DNA from: Sepiola atlantica
Taxonomy: Eukaryota; Mollusca; Cephalopoda; Sepiida; Sepiolidae
Direction: 5' to 3'
Assembly (NCBI GenBank): GCA_963556195.1
Contig: OY744522.1
Coordinates: 39,705,263-39,769,262, forward strand
Length of the DNA stretch: 64,000 nucleotides
Both the position numbers and the translations under genes were made by a program. The notes below the pieces were generated by a model. The model saw only the letters and a list, made by a program, of their open reading frames with translations. It ran no database searches and was not told the origin of the DNA. Below, piece after piece: positions 1 through 11,165 of this stretch; positions within the stretch are counted from its first letter, which is position 1; each line of letters opens with the position of its first letter.

Positions 1-212
1 TAACATTGAAAATAGAATCCTTTATCAAGATTAATTTATTTTTTATTTTTGTACTTTAATCTTATTTTTATTTTTGTTTTTGTTTTTGTTTTTTTATGAA
101 AAAAAAATGACACAATACTGGTCAACTCTAGTGATGGAATATTATTCTGAAATTAATAAGATTAAAGTAAAAAAAAATTATCTTGCATTGATAAAGGCTT
201 CTATTTTCAATT

Positions 213-216
<4 letters not shown>

Positions 217-272
<56 letters not shown>
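217..272. repeat. (AT)n microsatellite
   Basis: Uninterrupted TA dinucleotide tract. The open frames across it (Ile-Tyr repeats) are artefacts of the two-base period. Confidence 0.97.
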
Positions 273-277
<5 letters not shown>

Positions 278-590
278 CCCTCCCTCTGATTTAAGACAAA
301 TTCTAGTTAATAACACTAAAATTATACATTCCGAAACCAATTAAAAAATTAAAAATACTGGAAGCTATCTACATAAAAACACAACAACCTAAAATTAACA
401 ACATCACATATGAAACCAATGGTAACATTTTAAAATGCTTAACGTAATGCGATTTAGTTCTGTGATTCCATCCAGCGTTGCTTAATTTAAATTGTCAACG
501 ACTTCCTGGAACAATGCGAAAAACGTTCTTTGCGCGTTTCTCCACAGTCTTTTTCAAAATTCTCTTCTTTCTCCAGCTTTTTTGTTCATT
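273..590. other. No feature seen
   Basis: AT-rich sequence with no open frame, repeat or RNA signal that I can support. Confidence 0.6.
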
Positions 591-761
591 TGCTTTCTGA
601 CACCTGAGGATGATTCGACGAAGAATCGAAAACGTTCGTGAAACCTGTGAAACCTATGGAACATTTATTTTTTATTTTTTTATTTTGATACGAGAAAGAC
701 CATCAGAAAAAATTTAAAAAGTGAAATTAGACAGACGAATTCTGTTATTATTAACAATGTT

Positions 762-764
<3 letters not shown>
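591..764 (+). repeat. Dispersed terminal repeat, probably PLE-derived
   Basis: This stretch recurs at 59690-59862 with the same order of blocks: a GATTC/GAATC hairpin, an A/T-rich stretch, 'gaccatcagaaaaa', 'cagacgaattctgtt' and then an (AT)n tract. It lies 0.5-0.9 kb from a GIY-YIG endonuclease fragment of a Penelope-like element and carries a hammerhead-like motif, both of which fit a PLE terminal repeat. The family assignment is inference; the repetition is directly visible. Confidence 0.7.
592..645 (+). ncRNA. Hammerhead-ribozyme-like motif
   Basis: The conserved blocks occur in order. CTGAGGA at 604-610 fits the core CUGANGA. Stem II is GATTC (612-616) with GAATC (623-627), closed by a six-base loop. 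GAA follows at 628-630, then A at 631. The hexamer AACGTT (631-636) is self-complementary and would form a minimal stem III. C637 would be the cleavage-site base. GTG (638-640) pairs with CAC (601-603), and AAA (641-643) with TTT (594-596) across a CTGA bulge, giving stem I. One extra U at 611 between core and stem II departs from the consensus. PLE terminal repeats are known to carry minimal hammerheads with very short stem III. Activity is untested. Confidence 0.6.

Positions 765-842
<78 letters not shown>
765..842. repeat. Compound (AT)n-(AG)n microsatellite
   Basis: About 18 AT units followed directly by about 21 AG units. It sits at the end of the terminal repeat at 591-764; the copy near 59862 is also followed by (AT)n. 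Confidence 0.97.
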
Positions 843-843
<1 letters not shown>

Positions 844-869
844 CAGCATCTTCTCTTGCAGGCAAGTAT

Positions 870-1584
870 CGTTGAATATAAGAGACAACTCATGTCTAGA
901 TATCCTTTGGTAGATCCTTTAAATAGTCCGAATCAGGATCTTAGTTTCGGAGGGGAATTGGCTGATGAATTTGCCATAGATTGTCTCCCAAGTACTTTCA
1001 GACCCATCCGGGTCGATCTTTCGGGGGAATGAGGTTAATCAGGTACAGACCATGTGTTAGTATTATAGAAGGTTTTGGCGGGAATTATGTAATAAGTACG
1101 AAACTATATTTAAAACTATAGACATTTTAGTATATTATTACTGATAGTAAAATTAATTCTATTGATTAGTTTTTTAGGAGGCGTTTATATATAGGGCTTC
1201 TAATATATGGAGTTTTGGTTTGTTAGTACTATATTCTAAGATTTTGTTATTTTCTACTAAGAGTTTTCGAATTCCGATCGGGGGCAGGAATGGTTGTTAG
1301 TTAAGTGTTGGGCTATGGCACTAGTATCAGACAAATGCATCGCCAATCTTCTCGACAAAGTCGTCGTAGCCAAACCTATGTACATGTTTTTTTTCTTGGT
1401 TGTCGGAGACACAGTCTCCCAAAGGACATTTAAACTCATAAACGGATGGGTCTGGAAATACTTGGGAGACAAATCTAAACTATGGCAAATTCATCAGCCA
1501 ATCCCCCTCTGAAACTAAGATCCTTATTCGGACTATTGAAAGGATCTACCAAAGGATATCTAGAAATGAGTTGTCTCTTATATT

Positions 1585-1592
<8 letters not shown>
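870..1592. repeat. Fold-back: inverted duplication of a PLE segment
   Basis: The block at 870-1014 reappears reverse-complemented at about 1445-1592 with only scattered differences (shared 'aagagacaactcat', 'tagatcctt', 'gattggctgatgaa'). The right arm runs into the coding part of the GIY-YIG fragment at 1257-1465; the left arm stops just before the matching point. The 430-bp centre holds the endonuclease fragment. This looks like an element copy that partly duplicated in inverted orientation. Confidence 0.85.
1257..1465 (-). pseudogene. PLE GIY-YIG endonuclease fragment (lineage 2)
   Basis: Read on the minus strand, a frame gives VYEFKCPLGDC and then, after a one-base slip in an A-run, MYIGLATTTLSRRLAMH...TSAIAQHL...H. 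This matches the GIY-YIG nuclease of Penelope-like elements: the YIG core, an Arg in the SRRL helix, a following His, and a Cys-rich lead-in (CPLGDC). The TTTLSRRL signature differs from the PLE copies elsewhere in the window, so it is a separate lineage. No reverse transcriptase is attached. The frameshift and a stop right after the domain mark it as dead. Confidence 0.75.

Positions 1593-1636
<44 letters not shown>
1591..1636. repeat. (AT)n microsatellite
   Basis: Pure TA tract directly abutting the outer edge of the right fold-back arm. Confidence 0.97.
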
Positions 1637-1638
<2 letters not shown>

Positions 1639-1897
1639 GTTTTATCTGTTAGGATATATGTAATATAAAACAATGTGCTTAACGACACGCACAAATGATT
1701 CTTAAAAACAGATAATGTATTTTTACTGAGAAACATTTTTTAAGATAAGGATAAATATATTATTTAGTAATTTTATTAATAAAAGTCTCTTTCTTCTTCG
1801 GAAACGGCTTTTATGTGAGGCATTCACTGTTCAGGTTGTTCGTGTTCATATTAGACATTAATCTAACTATGTGGAGTTTTAGGGATTATTTATTGTA

Positions 1898-3703
1898 ATG
1901 AGAGTATTCATTGAACGTTTCCTACACTATGATTTATATATGAGAGTATTCATTGAAAGTTTCCTACACTATGATTTATATATGAGAGTATTCATTGAAC
2001 GTTTCCTACACTATGATTTATATATGTGAGTATTCATTGAACGTTTCCTACACTATGATTTATATATGAGAGTATTCATTAAACGTTTCCTACACTATGA
2101 TTTATATATGAGAGTATTCATTGAAAGTTTCCTACACTATGATTTATATATGAGAGTATTCATTGAACGTTTCCTACACTATGATTTAAATATGAGAGTA
2201 TTCATTGAACGTTTCCTACACTATGATTTAAATATGAGAGTATTCATTGAACGTTTTCTACACTATGATTTATATATGAGAGTATTCATTGAACGTTTCC
2301 TACACTATGATTTATATATGAGAGTATTCATTGAACGTTTCCTACACTATGATTTATATATGAGAGTATTCATTGAACGTTTCCTACACTATGATTTAAA
2401 TATGAGAGTATTCATTGAACGTTTCCTACACTATGATTTATATATGAGAGTATTCATTGAACGTTTCCTACACTATGATTTATATATGAGAGTATTCATT
2501 GAACGTTTCCTACACTATGATTTATATATGAGAGTATTCATTGAACGTTTCCTACACTATGATTTATATATGAGAGTATTCATTGAACGTTTCCTACACT
2601 ATGATTTATATATGAGAGTATTCATTGAACGTTTCCTACACTATGATTTATATATGAGAGTATTCATTGAACGTTTCCTACACTATGATTTAAATATGAG
2701 AGTATTCATTGAACGTTTCCTACACTATGATTTATATATGAGAGTATTCATTGAACGTTTCCTACACTATGATTTAAATATGAGAGTATTCATTGAACGT
2801 TTCCTACACTATGATTTATATATGAGAGTATTCATTGAACGTTTCCTACACTATGATTTATATATGAGAGTATTCATTGAACGTTTCCTACACTATGATT
2901 TAAATATGAGAGTATTCATTGAACGTTTCCTACACTATGATTTATATATGAGAGTATTCATTGAACGTTTCCTACACTATGATTTAAATATGAGAGTATT
3001 CATTGAACGTTTCCTACACTATGATTTATATATGAGAGTATTCATTGAACGTTTCCTACACTATGATTTATATATGAGAGTATTCATTGAACGTTTCCTA
3101 CACTATGATTTATATATGAGAGTATTCATTGAACGTTTCCTACACTATGATTTATATATGAGAGTATTCATTGAACGTTTCCTACACTATGATTTATATA
3201 TGAGAGTATTCATTGAACGTTTCCTACACTATGATTTATATATGAGAGTATTCATTGAACGTTTTCTACACTATGATTTATATATGAGAGTATTCATTGA
3301 ACGTTTTCTACACTATGATTTATATATGAGAGTATTCATTGAACGTTTCCTACACTATGATTTAAATATGAGAGTATTCATTGAACGTTTCCTACACTAT
3401 GATTTATATATGAGAGTATTCATTGAACGTTTCCTACACTATGATTTATATATGAGAGTATTCATTGAACGTTTCCTACACTATGATTTATATATGAGAG
3501 TATTCATTGAACGTGTCCTACACTATGATTTATATATGAGAGTATTTATTGAACGTTTCCTACACTATGATTTATATATGAGAGTATTCATTGAACGTTT
3601 CCTACACTATGATTTATATATGAGAGTATTCATTGAACGTTTCCTACACTATGATTTATATATGAGAGTATTCATTGAACGTTTCCTACACTATGATTTA
3701 TAT
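1898..3703 (+). repeat. 42-bp tandem satellite, 43 units
   Basis: Exactly 43 head-to-tail units of 42 bp, each starting ATGAGAGTATTC. Because 42 is a multiple of three, the plus-strand frame that starts at each ATG stays open over the last 39 units and reads as repeats of MRVFIERFLHYDLY. The other five frames contain a stop in every unit. One unit near 2024 has ATGTGAG, which breaks the open frame upstream. The commonest variation is TAT versus AAT at the last codon; a few units have TTTC changes, and one unit near 3511 has GTGTCC. There is no promoter, intron or domain evidence, so I treat it as non-coding satellite DNA that is open by arithmetic. Confidence 0.97.
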
Positions 3704-4732
<1,029 letters not shown>

Positions 4733-4929
4733 TAGTGTAATATCTAATGTTTTTTCTAGCCATAAAAGGTGGCTTATTTAATAAGATAAATGAAATTGAT
4801 TGAATCACTATCAAAATTCAGGAATTTAACCATATGCTTAGCGTTTATATTTGTGAACCATTCAGTGACTTGATTTTAAGATGATGTTTAATTTTCTTTC
4901 TAATGTTAAGATTATCCTATCTTAATATA

Positions 4930-5400
4930 TTTTATTAACAAAAGGTATGGCAGGTCTAGATTGGCGGATTAATTTAATCGAAAGGTTAGTGTTTAAGTCT
5001 TGTTTGTGGTTCTTTAATGTGAATCTTGGTGTTCCAGGAATTGTAATTTCTGTATATATATTAATTTTAAGTTTCGATAATAATGTTTTAACCTCTGAAT
5101 TAATTCGGTGAATAGTGTCTGCTTTTGTAAGTTTTCTGAAGCTCCATGTAGATTATAGTTTTATATTGTTTGTAGCTCATCTTATATAAATGTTTAGTTT
5201 TATCAGCTGGAACAATTAGATTGTTATTTTTATTGAGGATTTTGATAATGTGTTTATCAGTTTAAGAAATTTAGTTTCGTATCTTTTAGATTTTTTTCTT
5301 ATATTTTTTGTAAATTTAATAATGTCCTTTTCGAAGTAATCCAATGATTGGTTGTGTGGACGATTATTTATAGATTTTAATCGATAGTACTTCGAATGGA
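4930..5400 (-). pseudogene. PLE reverse transcriptase N-terminal fragment
   Basis: Minus-strand frames give HNQSLDYFEKDIIKFTKNI, then VPADKTKHLYKMSYKQY, KTIIYMELQKTYK, and finally RFTLKNHKQDLNTN followed by an LI. These are the conserved blocks before catalytic motif A in PLE reverse transcriptases: the PADKT block, the xxITKTYKK block and the LKDHKxNFxxN block. The blocks lie in different frames, so there are several frameshifts and at least one stop. The fragment is cut off before motif A at about 4935. No endonuclease part is nearby. Confidence 0.75.
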
Positions 5401-5428
5401 GCTGGATTTCACCTTAAGTATTTACTTG

Positions 5429-5431
<3 letters not shown>

Positions 5432-5476
<45 letters not shown>

Positions 5477-5648
5477 TTGGCTCGACTGAGTGTTTGACAT
5501 TCTTGCAGAGTTTCTTGTTTCTTATTGAGGGGTTGTAGGGTCTAAACTTCACCTGAAAATATTAAAAGCCTTAATTATGCTGTGACCGCCTTAGAGTAAG
5601 CAGAAAAAATATTCCCAAAACATTTTATTCAGACTAAAATGGGAATTC

Positions 5649-5694
<46 letters not shown>

Positions 5695-5739
5695 GAGAGA
5701 GAGGAAGATACTTTTAAAAAATCATTACTTGCATATATG

Positions 5740-5779
<40 letters not shown>
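5432..5779. repeat. Three (AT)n tracts in a cluster
   Basis: (AT)n at 5432-5475, (AT)n-(GA)n at 5652-5703 and (AT)n at 5747-5779, separated by ordinary AT-rich sequence. Confidence 0.95.
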
Positions 5780-5780
<1 letters not shown>

Positions 5781-6277
5781 CATACAATAAATTACAGACA
5801 GATTGCTTCGCTGTCTGACAGCTCTATAAAAAAAAAAAGAAAATCAAGTACTTAACGCTGAGATCGAACCCCAGCTATTATGTTCTTGAAATAAGCATAC
5901 ATAGAGAGGGGGGATCAAGAAAATGGTTGAAGAGCGATAAATTAGATTTAAGGCCATGGTTTTTAACCAGGCACCAGTAAATTTCTGTAAAATTCTATCT
6001 CTCTATATATATCCTGTTCATACAAATACGTAAGAATATACACCGTCCTAACTATATATATAAATATATATGTAAAGTTAGATATGTTATATGTTTATAA
6101 ACTTTTAGACATTTTCTAGAATCAAAATTACGTAATGGATTTTGATAAAAATTTGAATAAGGATTCTAGACATAAAGTTTAGTAGCTTTATATCTTGATT
6201 TTAATCTTCATAAGAAGACATAAAAGTTTTGCAAAACTGTTGAATTAATTTTACCTGTCCTAGGACAGGTGTTCGTC

Positions 6278-6280
<3 letters not shown>
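5780..6280. other. No gene; one dispersed repeat echo
   Basis: The stretch about 6130-6265 ('aaggattctaga', 'gtttagtagc', 'tatcttgatttt') is matched by 49390-49480 in the same orientation, so it belongs to a low-copy dispersed repeat. Nothing else is recognisable. Confidence 0.6.

Positions 6281-6349
<69 letters not shown>
6281..6349. repeat. (AT)n microsatellite
   Basis: Pure TA tract leading into an inverted repeat. Confidence 0.97.
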
Positions 6350-6353
<4 letters not shown>

Positions 6354-6478
6354 TAGATGACATAATAAAATGAGAAATTAATCAGATTTCATTAAAGTTC
6401 AAAAGCAAGTATCACTCCTTGCTTTTAAACTTTAATAAAATCTTATTAATTTCTCATTTTATTGTCATTCAATTAATA
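6349..6478. repeat. Short palindromic hairpin (about 60-bp arms)
   Basis: 'aataaaatgagaaattaa' and 'attaaagttcaaaagcaag' on the left are mirrored as their reverse complements on the right, around a short loop near 6411-6417. The following 60 bp ('gctctatacactatattgagc') resembles 58972-59030, which follows another fold-back element. Confidence 0.85.
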
Positions 6479-6544
6479 TTATTGCTCTATACACTATATT
6501 GAGCTTTGTTTTTATCCTGATAGTCTACTAGTTAAAGATATTAT

Positions 6545-6561
6545 CTTTCTCTCTCTTTCTC

Positions 6562-6600
<39 letters not shown>

Positions 6601-6663
6601 CTCTATCTATCTATCTATCTATCTCTCTCTCTCTCTTTCTCTCTCTCTCTATCTATCTATCTC

Positions 6664-6752
<89 letters not shown>
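6545..6752. repeat. Compound (CT)/(CTAT)/(AT) microsatellite
   Basis: CT-rich and TATC tetranucleotide runs pass directly into a long TA tract with a single GT interruption. Confidence 0.97.
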
Positions 6753-6757
<5 letters not shown>

Positions 6758-7125
6758 GCTGTTTACTGCGTAATTATAGCTTAACTGTAATAAATGCTCC
6801 GAGAAAATGTCTGATGATATCGTTTAGACGGAAATATTGATTGTTTTCGTACGATTTATGTGGGGCATTCTTAAGCTTCGACTCGCAAAGTGGCCATTAT
6901 TCCGTCTTTATGATCCACAGATGGTTTAACAAACTCTTAAAGGTGAAGAAAGCGAATGGCGGGATACGGAAAACACTGTTTCAAAATGTCCGTAGCGTGA
7001 CGATCCGATCTATTTTATGAGAATACTAGAATCTGAAGAAAGCAGACGACAAGAACATGTTGAAAACTGAGCTTAATAGAAGTTGTCAGAAGGCGTTTTA
7101 GCACTCGCGTGGCTAAGATCGTTGA
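6753..7125. other. No feature recognised
   Basis: No supported coding or repeat signal. It could hold further degraded LINE sequence, because a LINE C-terminus begins immediately after it. Confidence 0.5.
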
Positions 7126-7414
7126 GTGATAGAGATCGGTATTGAAAACAGTGTTGCTGAAGAAAGTATACCACGGTACTTCCATGAACAAAGTTTCTGT
7201 CCCAGAACTTCCCATCTGTGGAATGCATTACTACGGGACTTCTTCCCAGCTGATTACAAAATAGTCGTTTCTCAGTCGAATGCTAACAAATTATTGTTGA
7301 GCCGTTATCTTAAATAATTAGATTTTGCCTAGTTCTAACTAACGTCTGTAATACTCTTAAGGTGTTGTTCATCGCCAATCGTCACGTGGCCTTGATAACC
7401 GGTGACACATTAGT
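7126..7414 (+). pseudogene. LINE A copy, C-terminus and 3' end
   Basis: The plus-strand frame ends with FCPRTSHLWNALLRDFF, then PADYKIVVSQSNANKLLLSRYLK and a stop at about 7316. This is the common C-terminus of Jockey/I-like LINE reverse transcriptase proteins (FFPRT..LWN.LP...FP..Y.....FK..VN.YL). The downstream sequence ('ggtgttgttcatcgccaa', 'gccttgataa') is the 3' untranslated end shared with the minus-strand copies near 8600, 27100, 29710 and 54230. It is the only LINE A copy on the plus strand and is severely 5'-truncated. Confidence 0.8.
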
Positions 7415-8130
7415 AAAGAAAAAAGTGGCGAAAACGGTGTTGTTGGAGAAAAGTCTACTATGGAATAAACATACTCTTAAGGTGTTGTTCATCGCCAACT
7501 GGCAATTGCATTAACACCTCAATCGTCACGTGGCCTTGATAACCGGTGACACATTAGTAAAGAAAAAAGTGGCGAAAACGGTGTTGTTGGAGAAAAGTCT
7601 ACTATGGAATAAACATACTCTTAAGGTGTTGTTCATCGCCAACTGGCAATTGCATTAACACCTCAATCGTCACGTGGCCTTGATAACCGGTGACACATTA
7701 GTAAAGAAAAAAGTGGCGAAAACGGTGTTGTTGGAGAAAAGTCTACTATGGAATAAACATACTCTTAAGGTGTTGTTCATCGCCAACTGGCAATTGCATT
7801 AACACCTCAATCGTCACGTGGCCTTGATAATCGGTGACACATTAGTAAAGAAAAAAGTGGCGAAAATGGTGCTGTTGGAGAAAAGTCTACTATGAACTAA
7901 ACATATAATGGCAAACACACTGTTGCATTAAATACGGTGTGATCAGAGAAAAGTATGCCTGGTAATAAAGTTCCCGTGGCGAGCACGATTGTTTCCGAGA
8001 TTAGTATTGACAACGGTGTCGTTGAAGAAAAGTCTACTACGTGATAAATCTCTAGTGGCAAACACGTTGTTGCAGTTACTATAGTGTCGGTGGAGAAAAG
8101 TATACCACGTAACATCAACAGAGACCATCT
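7352..8130 (+). repeat. Tandem array grown from a LINE A 3' end
   Basis: Four units of about 143-144 bp start near 7352, 7471, 7614 and 7758. The first has an internal deletion of about 24 bp. Each unit holds the LINE 3' end blocks (acatactcttaaggtgttg, gccttgataa.cggtgacac) plus 'gttggagaaaagtctacta'. Beyond 7905 the pattern decays into shorter units of about 60-70 bp, repeating 'gtggcgaacac...gagaaaagtataccacgta'. That piece resembles the LINE coding sequence at about 7145-7185 ('gaagaaagtataccacggta'), so the satellite seems to have formed from the retroelement's own 3' region. Confidence 0.85.
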
Positions 8131-8574
8131 CTGCCTCCTTTGTTCTTTTGCATTATTTCATTTAGTGACGAAAATGCGATTTCAAACAAAATAACGGACC
8201 TACTATCCCAAACGTAAGCGTTAAACACCAACAATGATACTAGTTCAAACTTATATTGCCCCTTTTTATTTACTATGGGCCAATATCCTTCTTATTTATC
8301 CTTCCATTTCTGGGAGCGTCTGTCCCTCGCAGGCTGGTTTAAAATTGAAGACTCAGAAAACACAAAAGGAATTTTCATCGCAAACTTTATTTGACGTTAC
8401 TATGTTTTCACACTTTTCTATTTCATATATCGTTGGGGGCTCCGAACAATCAATCCGATAGACCATGTGATGACTTGACAGCACTAGTCTCTTTTTTGTC
8501 GGGATGATGTATGACCCGGCTCGGTCCTAAGTGATGCATCCTCAGAGGCATTGCCTACTTTTTTCTCACGTTTT
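8131..8574. other. No feature recognised
   Basis: Short open frames only. No domain or repeat that I can support. Confidence 0.5.
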
Positions 8575-10612
8575 TTTATATATAATAATGGGTCACCGCT
8601 TATCAAATCCCTTAGACCACTCGAGGATAAGGGCTAAAGAGATCGTCGGTTGTGTGTTGAGTGCCACCACGCGGGATTAGAAACCATCGTAGAATGGGCA
8701 GAAGTTTCTTAAGAGAGATTGATTATTAAAGAGGACAGCTCAACAAATATTTGTTTACATCAGATTTGAAGACGACCCTGTTGTAGTCGGCTTGGGAACA
8801 GCTTCGTTGTATTTTGTTCCACAGATGGGACGCTCTAGAAAAAAAACTATGTTCATGGAAGTTGCGCTTGGTTTTTGGTATGCAGAGAGAGAGAGAGAAA
8901 AGTGATCTGATATGATTGTAGGCAGGCGGGTACTTGCTGTGAATGTTTTACAGGGGTGGGGGACAAAGGATTGGATCTCAGTCGAGCGTTTACCATGAAC
9001 ATATCGATACAGTAAAGAGAGGCTAGCAACACCTCTTCTGTGTGAAAGGGGCTGCAGAAAAGAGATAGTTGATGCCTAGATTCCGAAGAAGAAGATTCCA
9101 AAGCCAAGGCAATAAAGAGTGGCCCGAGCGAAACCTGCCTAAGTATGACAGCAGTACTCTATTTTAGGACGGATCTGCCTCTTATACAGGTTGAGGATTG
9201 CTTCAGCAGTGAGGTACTTTATGGGACGATAGAATGATCCAACTATTTTTCCATCGACTATAGCAACAGATTTGATGTAAGTTTTCAATTTCGGGTCTGG
9301 AATAATAGTCAAACCTAAGAGCTTATTAAGGAATGAGCCATTAATTTCAATTGGGTGTTGTGAGGATCCGAGCGTTGGTGGTGAAAAAAGAGAAGCTTGA
9401 TTTTGGAGACGTTAAAAGTGACAAGCCACGTTTACCCTCATTGCACCACGTGCTCCAAGTCAGAAAGATCCTGGTCATCAGTGCTCCTCGAGGTGCTGCC
9501 ATAGATAGTTGTGTCATCTGTGTAGATATCAACGAATGGTCTCATAATACGATTTGTAATATCATTGCAGTTTCTTGAATACTATGACTGGAATGTTGTC
9601 GGGGCTAGTTGCCTTGTTGGCATCAAGATTCTTGATAAATTTCGCAACATCCTGGACAGTTATTTAAATGTCGCTTAGGGTGTTTTCGGTCATGGAGGAA
9701 TTCTGGGGTAGGTGGCACTGATCACAAATGGTGGAATTTGTTGCATTGTTGTTTTGATTTTATGCAAAAATTGTGGCTTTGTCAGAAGCTGAGTGGATAC
9801 CCCCAGGTCCATTAATGATGGTTTGGATAGTAATTTTACATTTTTTTTTCTCAATACTTTGATTGGCCGCTTTAGATTTAACAGATTCGGCGCGTTTTAT
9901 TACTCTTTTGCAATGATTTCGAGCAGATCGGAAGGACGTTTTGGTTTCAGGACATCTATTTCGTTGAAAACAATTAAAATAGTGGTTCCGTTGGGCAATG
10001 GCGACAGCTCATTCAAGTGTATATCATGGCTGGCTGTTTGGTTACTGTCGAAATGTGTCGGATGGTATAGAGCACTAAATATCAACGATTATCCAGTCAG
10101 ATATATCGGATGCGATACAGGACACGCTTCTTTTAATTGTTTCAAGAGGGATTACAGACGTAAGCTGTTCCATTCTGCCTTTGGGTATCGGAATCTCTGC
10201 TGTGGAAAGAGACATCAGAGGAATTGCTAAGCTTCGTTTTTATCTTAATTGAGACAACTGAGTATTTGGAAGATCTCAGTAGAGACTGTTCAGGGCAAGT
10301 TCTCAGAACAAGATCAAGAAGACTTGCAAAATGCCCATCAGCATCGGGTACGTGTGTGGGCTTGTCAAAAATTTGAGTAAGCTCATATGCAAGAGAAGAC
10401 TAGCCTTTTAACAGTGTGAACATTGAAGTTGCCACAAACATGAATGCCAGCAGAAGGGTAATCAGTCAGGATATTGTCTATTGGGTCAGAAGTTTGCTCA
10501 ATAACAGTGACTCCTTCGGTGAGGGGACGATAGAGGGAAAAAATCTTCTTTCGTGTGAATCAGATGATTCTGGTGTTGGCATTAGTTTCCTCGATATTTT
10601 TTCTAGTTAGAA
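8575..10612 (-). pseudogene. LINE A, longest copy, internally deleted
   Basis: Minus strand, in order. The endonuclease (APE-type) part near 10560-10420 reads TDYPSAGIHVCGNFNVH, with the GDFN-type motif altered to GNFN. LTQIFDKPTHVPDADGH follows near 10380-10330. A linker near 9930 has RSARNHCKRVIKRA. The RT entry motif at about 9655-9570 is LDANKATSPDNIPVIVFKKL (canonical LDxxKAxGPDxIP). The YxDD box reads DIYTDDTTIYGS at about 9530-9495. Only about 40 bp separate the last two motifs where roughly 150 residues belong, so the RT core was deleted. The C-terminal part (near 9105-8750) holds the family's F..R..LWN block. Stops and shifts occur throughout. The 3' end near 8590-8640 matches the other copies. 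Superfamily Jockey/I-like is an inference. Confidence 0.82.
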
Positions 10613-10692
10613 ATATTTCTGGGAAGATATCGGGTACTTACGGGAAGGACCACGAGAAGGTTGCCAACATCCCTAAACGAAAGTGGTACTCT

Positions 10693-10768
10693 GGAACCGA
10701 CTGGATTCGAACTTGAAACACCCAGGTCTTCAGTCCGTGTCGATATCTACTTAACCACCGTCACCTCC
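10693..10768 (-). pseudogene. tRNA-like sequence, probable SINE head
   Basis: 76 nt on the minus strand, tRNA length. There is a B-box-like GTTCGAATCC, a D-arm region GTGGTTAAGTAGA, and a seven-base loop CTGAAGA that would place anticodon GAA (Phe-like). The ends GGAGGTG and CGGTTCC pair at six of seven positions counting wobbles. The anticodon stem pairs at only three of five and the T stem poorly, so it is a decayed tRNA or the head of a tRNA-derived SINE rather than a working gene. Confidence 0.5.
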
Positions 10769-11043
10769 CGGGGCAAAGATGAAAACACTTCTGTGACATG
10801 AGTTAATTTATTTGTTAGAGTGAACTAGTCGCTCAACAGTGTGAACATTGAAGTTGCCACAGACATGAATGACAGCAGGATATGTCAGAAGTTTGCTCAA
10901 TAACAGTGACTCCTTCGGTGAGGGGACGATAGAAGGCAAAGATATTCTGGTGTTGGCATTAGTTTCCCGGATACGATGTTTTTCTAGTTAGAAATCTTTC
11001 TGGAAAGACATCGGGTACTTACGGGAAACGAAAGTGGTACTGT

Positions 11044-11119
11044 GTAACCGACTGGATTCGAACTTGGAACGCCCAGGTCTTCAGTCCGTGTCGATATTCA
11101 CTTAACCACCGTCACCTTC
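11044..11119 (-). pseudogene. Second copy of the tRNA-like sequence
   Basis: Duplicate of 10693-10768 carried in the segmental duplication. It keeps GTTCGAATCC and CTGAAGA, but its 3' end (GTTAC) no longer matches the acceptor partner. Confidence 0.5.
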
Positions 11120-11165
11120 AAGGGCAAAGATGAAAACACTTCTGTGACATGAGTTAATTTATTTT

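Larger units (their letters stand above)
10411..11165. repeat. Tandem segmental duplication (about 330-400 bp)
   Basis: 10411-10819 and 10838-11165 are two direct copies. They share 'cagtgtgaacattgaagttg', 'cagtgactccttcggtgagg', 'gacatcgggtacttacgg', the tRNA-like block and 'gaaaacacttctgtgacatg'. The second copy is shorter through internal deletions. The duplicated unit includes the 5' edge of LINE A and the tRNA-like sequence, so the duplication came after both insertions. Confidence 0.9.

Noticed and set aside
1898..3703. CRISPR array
   Set aside because: Units are contiguous with no unique spacers, and the sequence context is animal genomic DNA.
9793..10230. 145-residue plus-strand protein
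   Set aside because: Antisense to LINE A; the minus strand carries the recognisable endonuclease-linker sequence.
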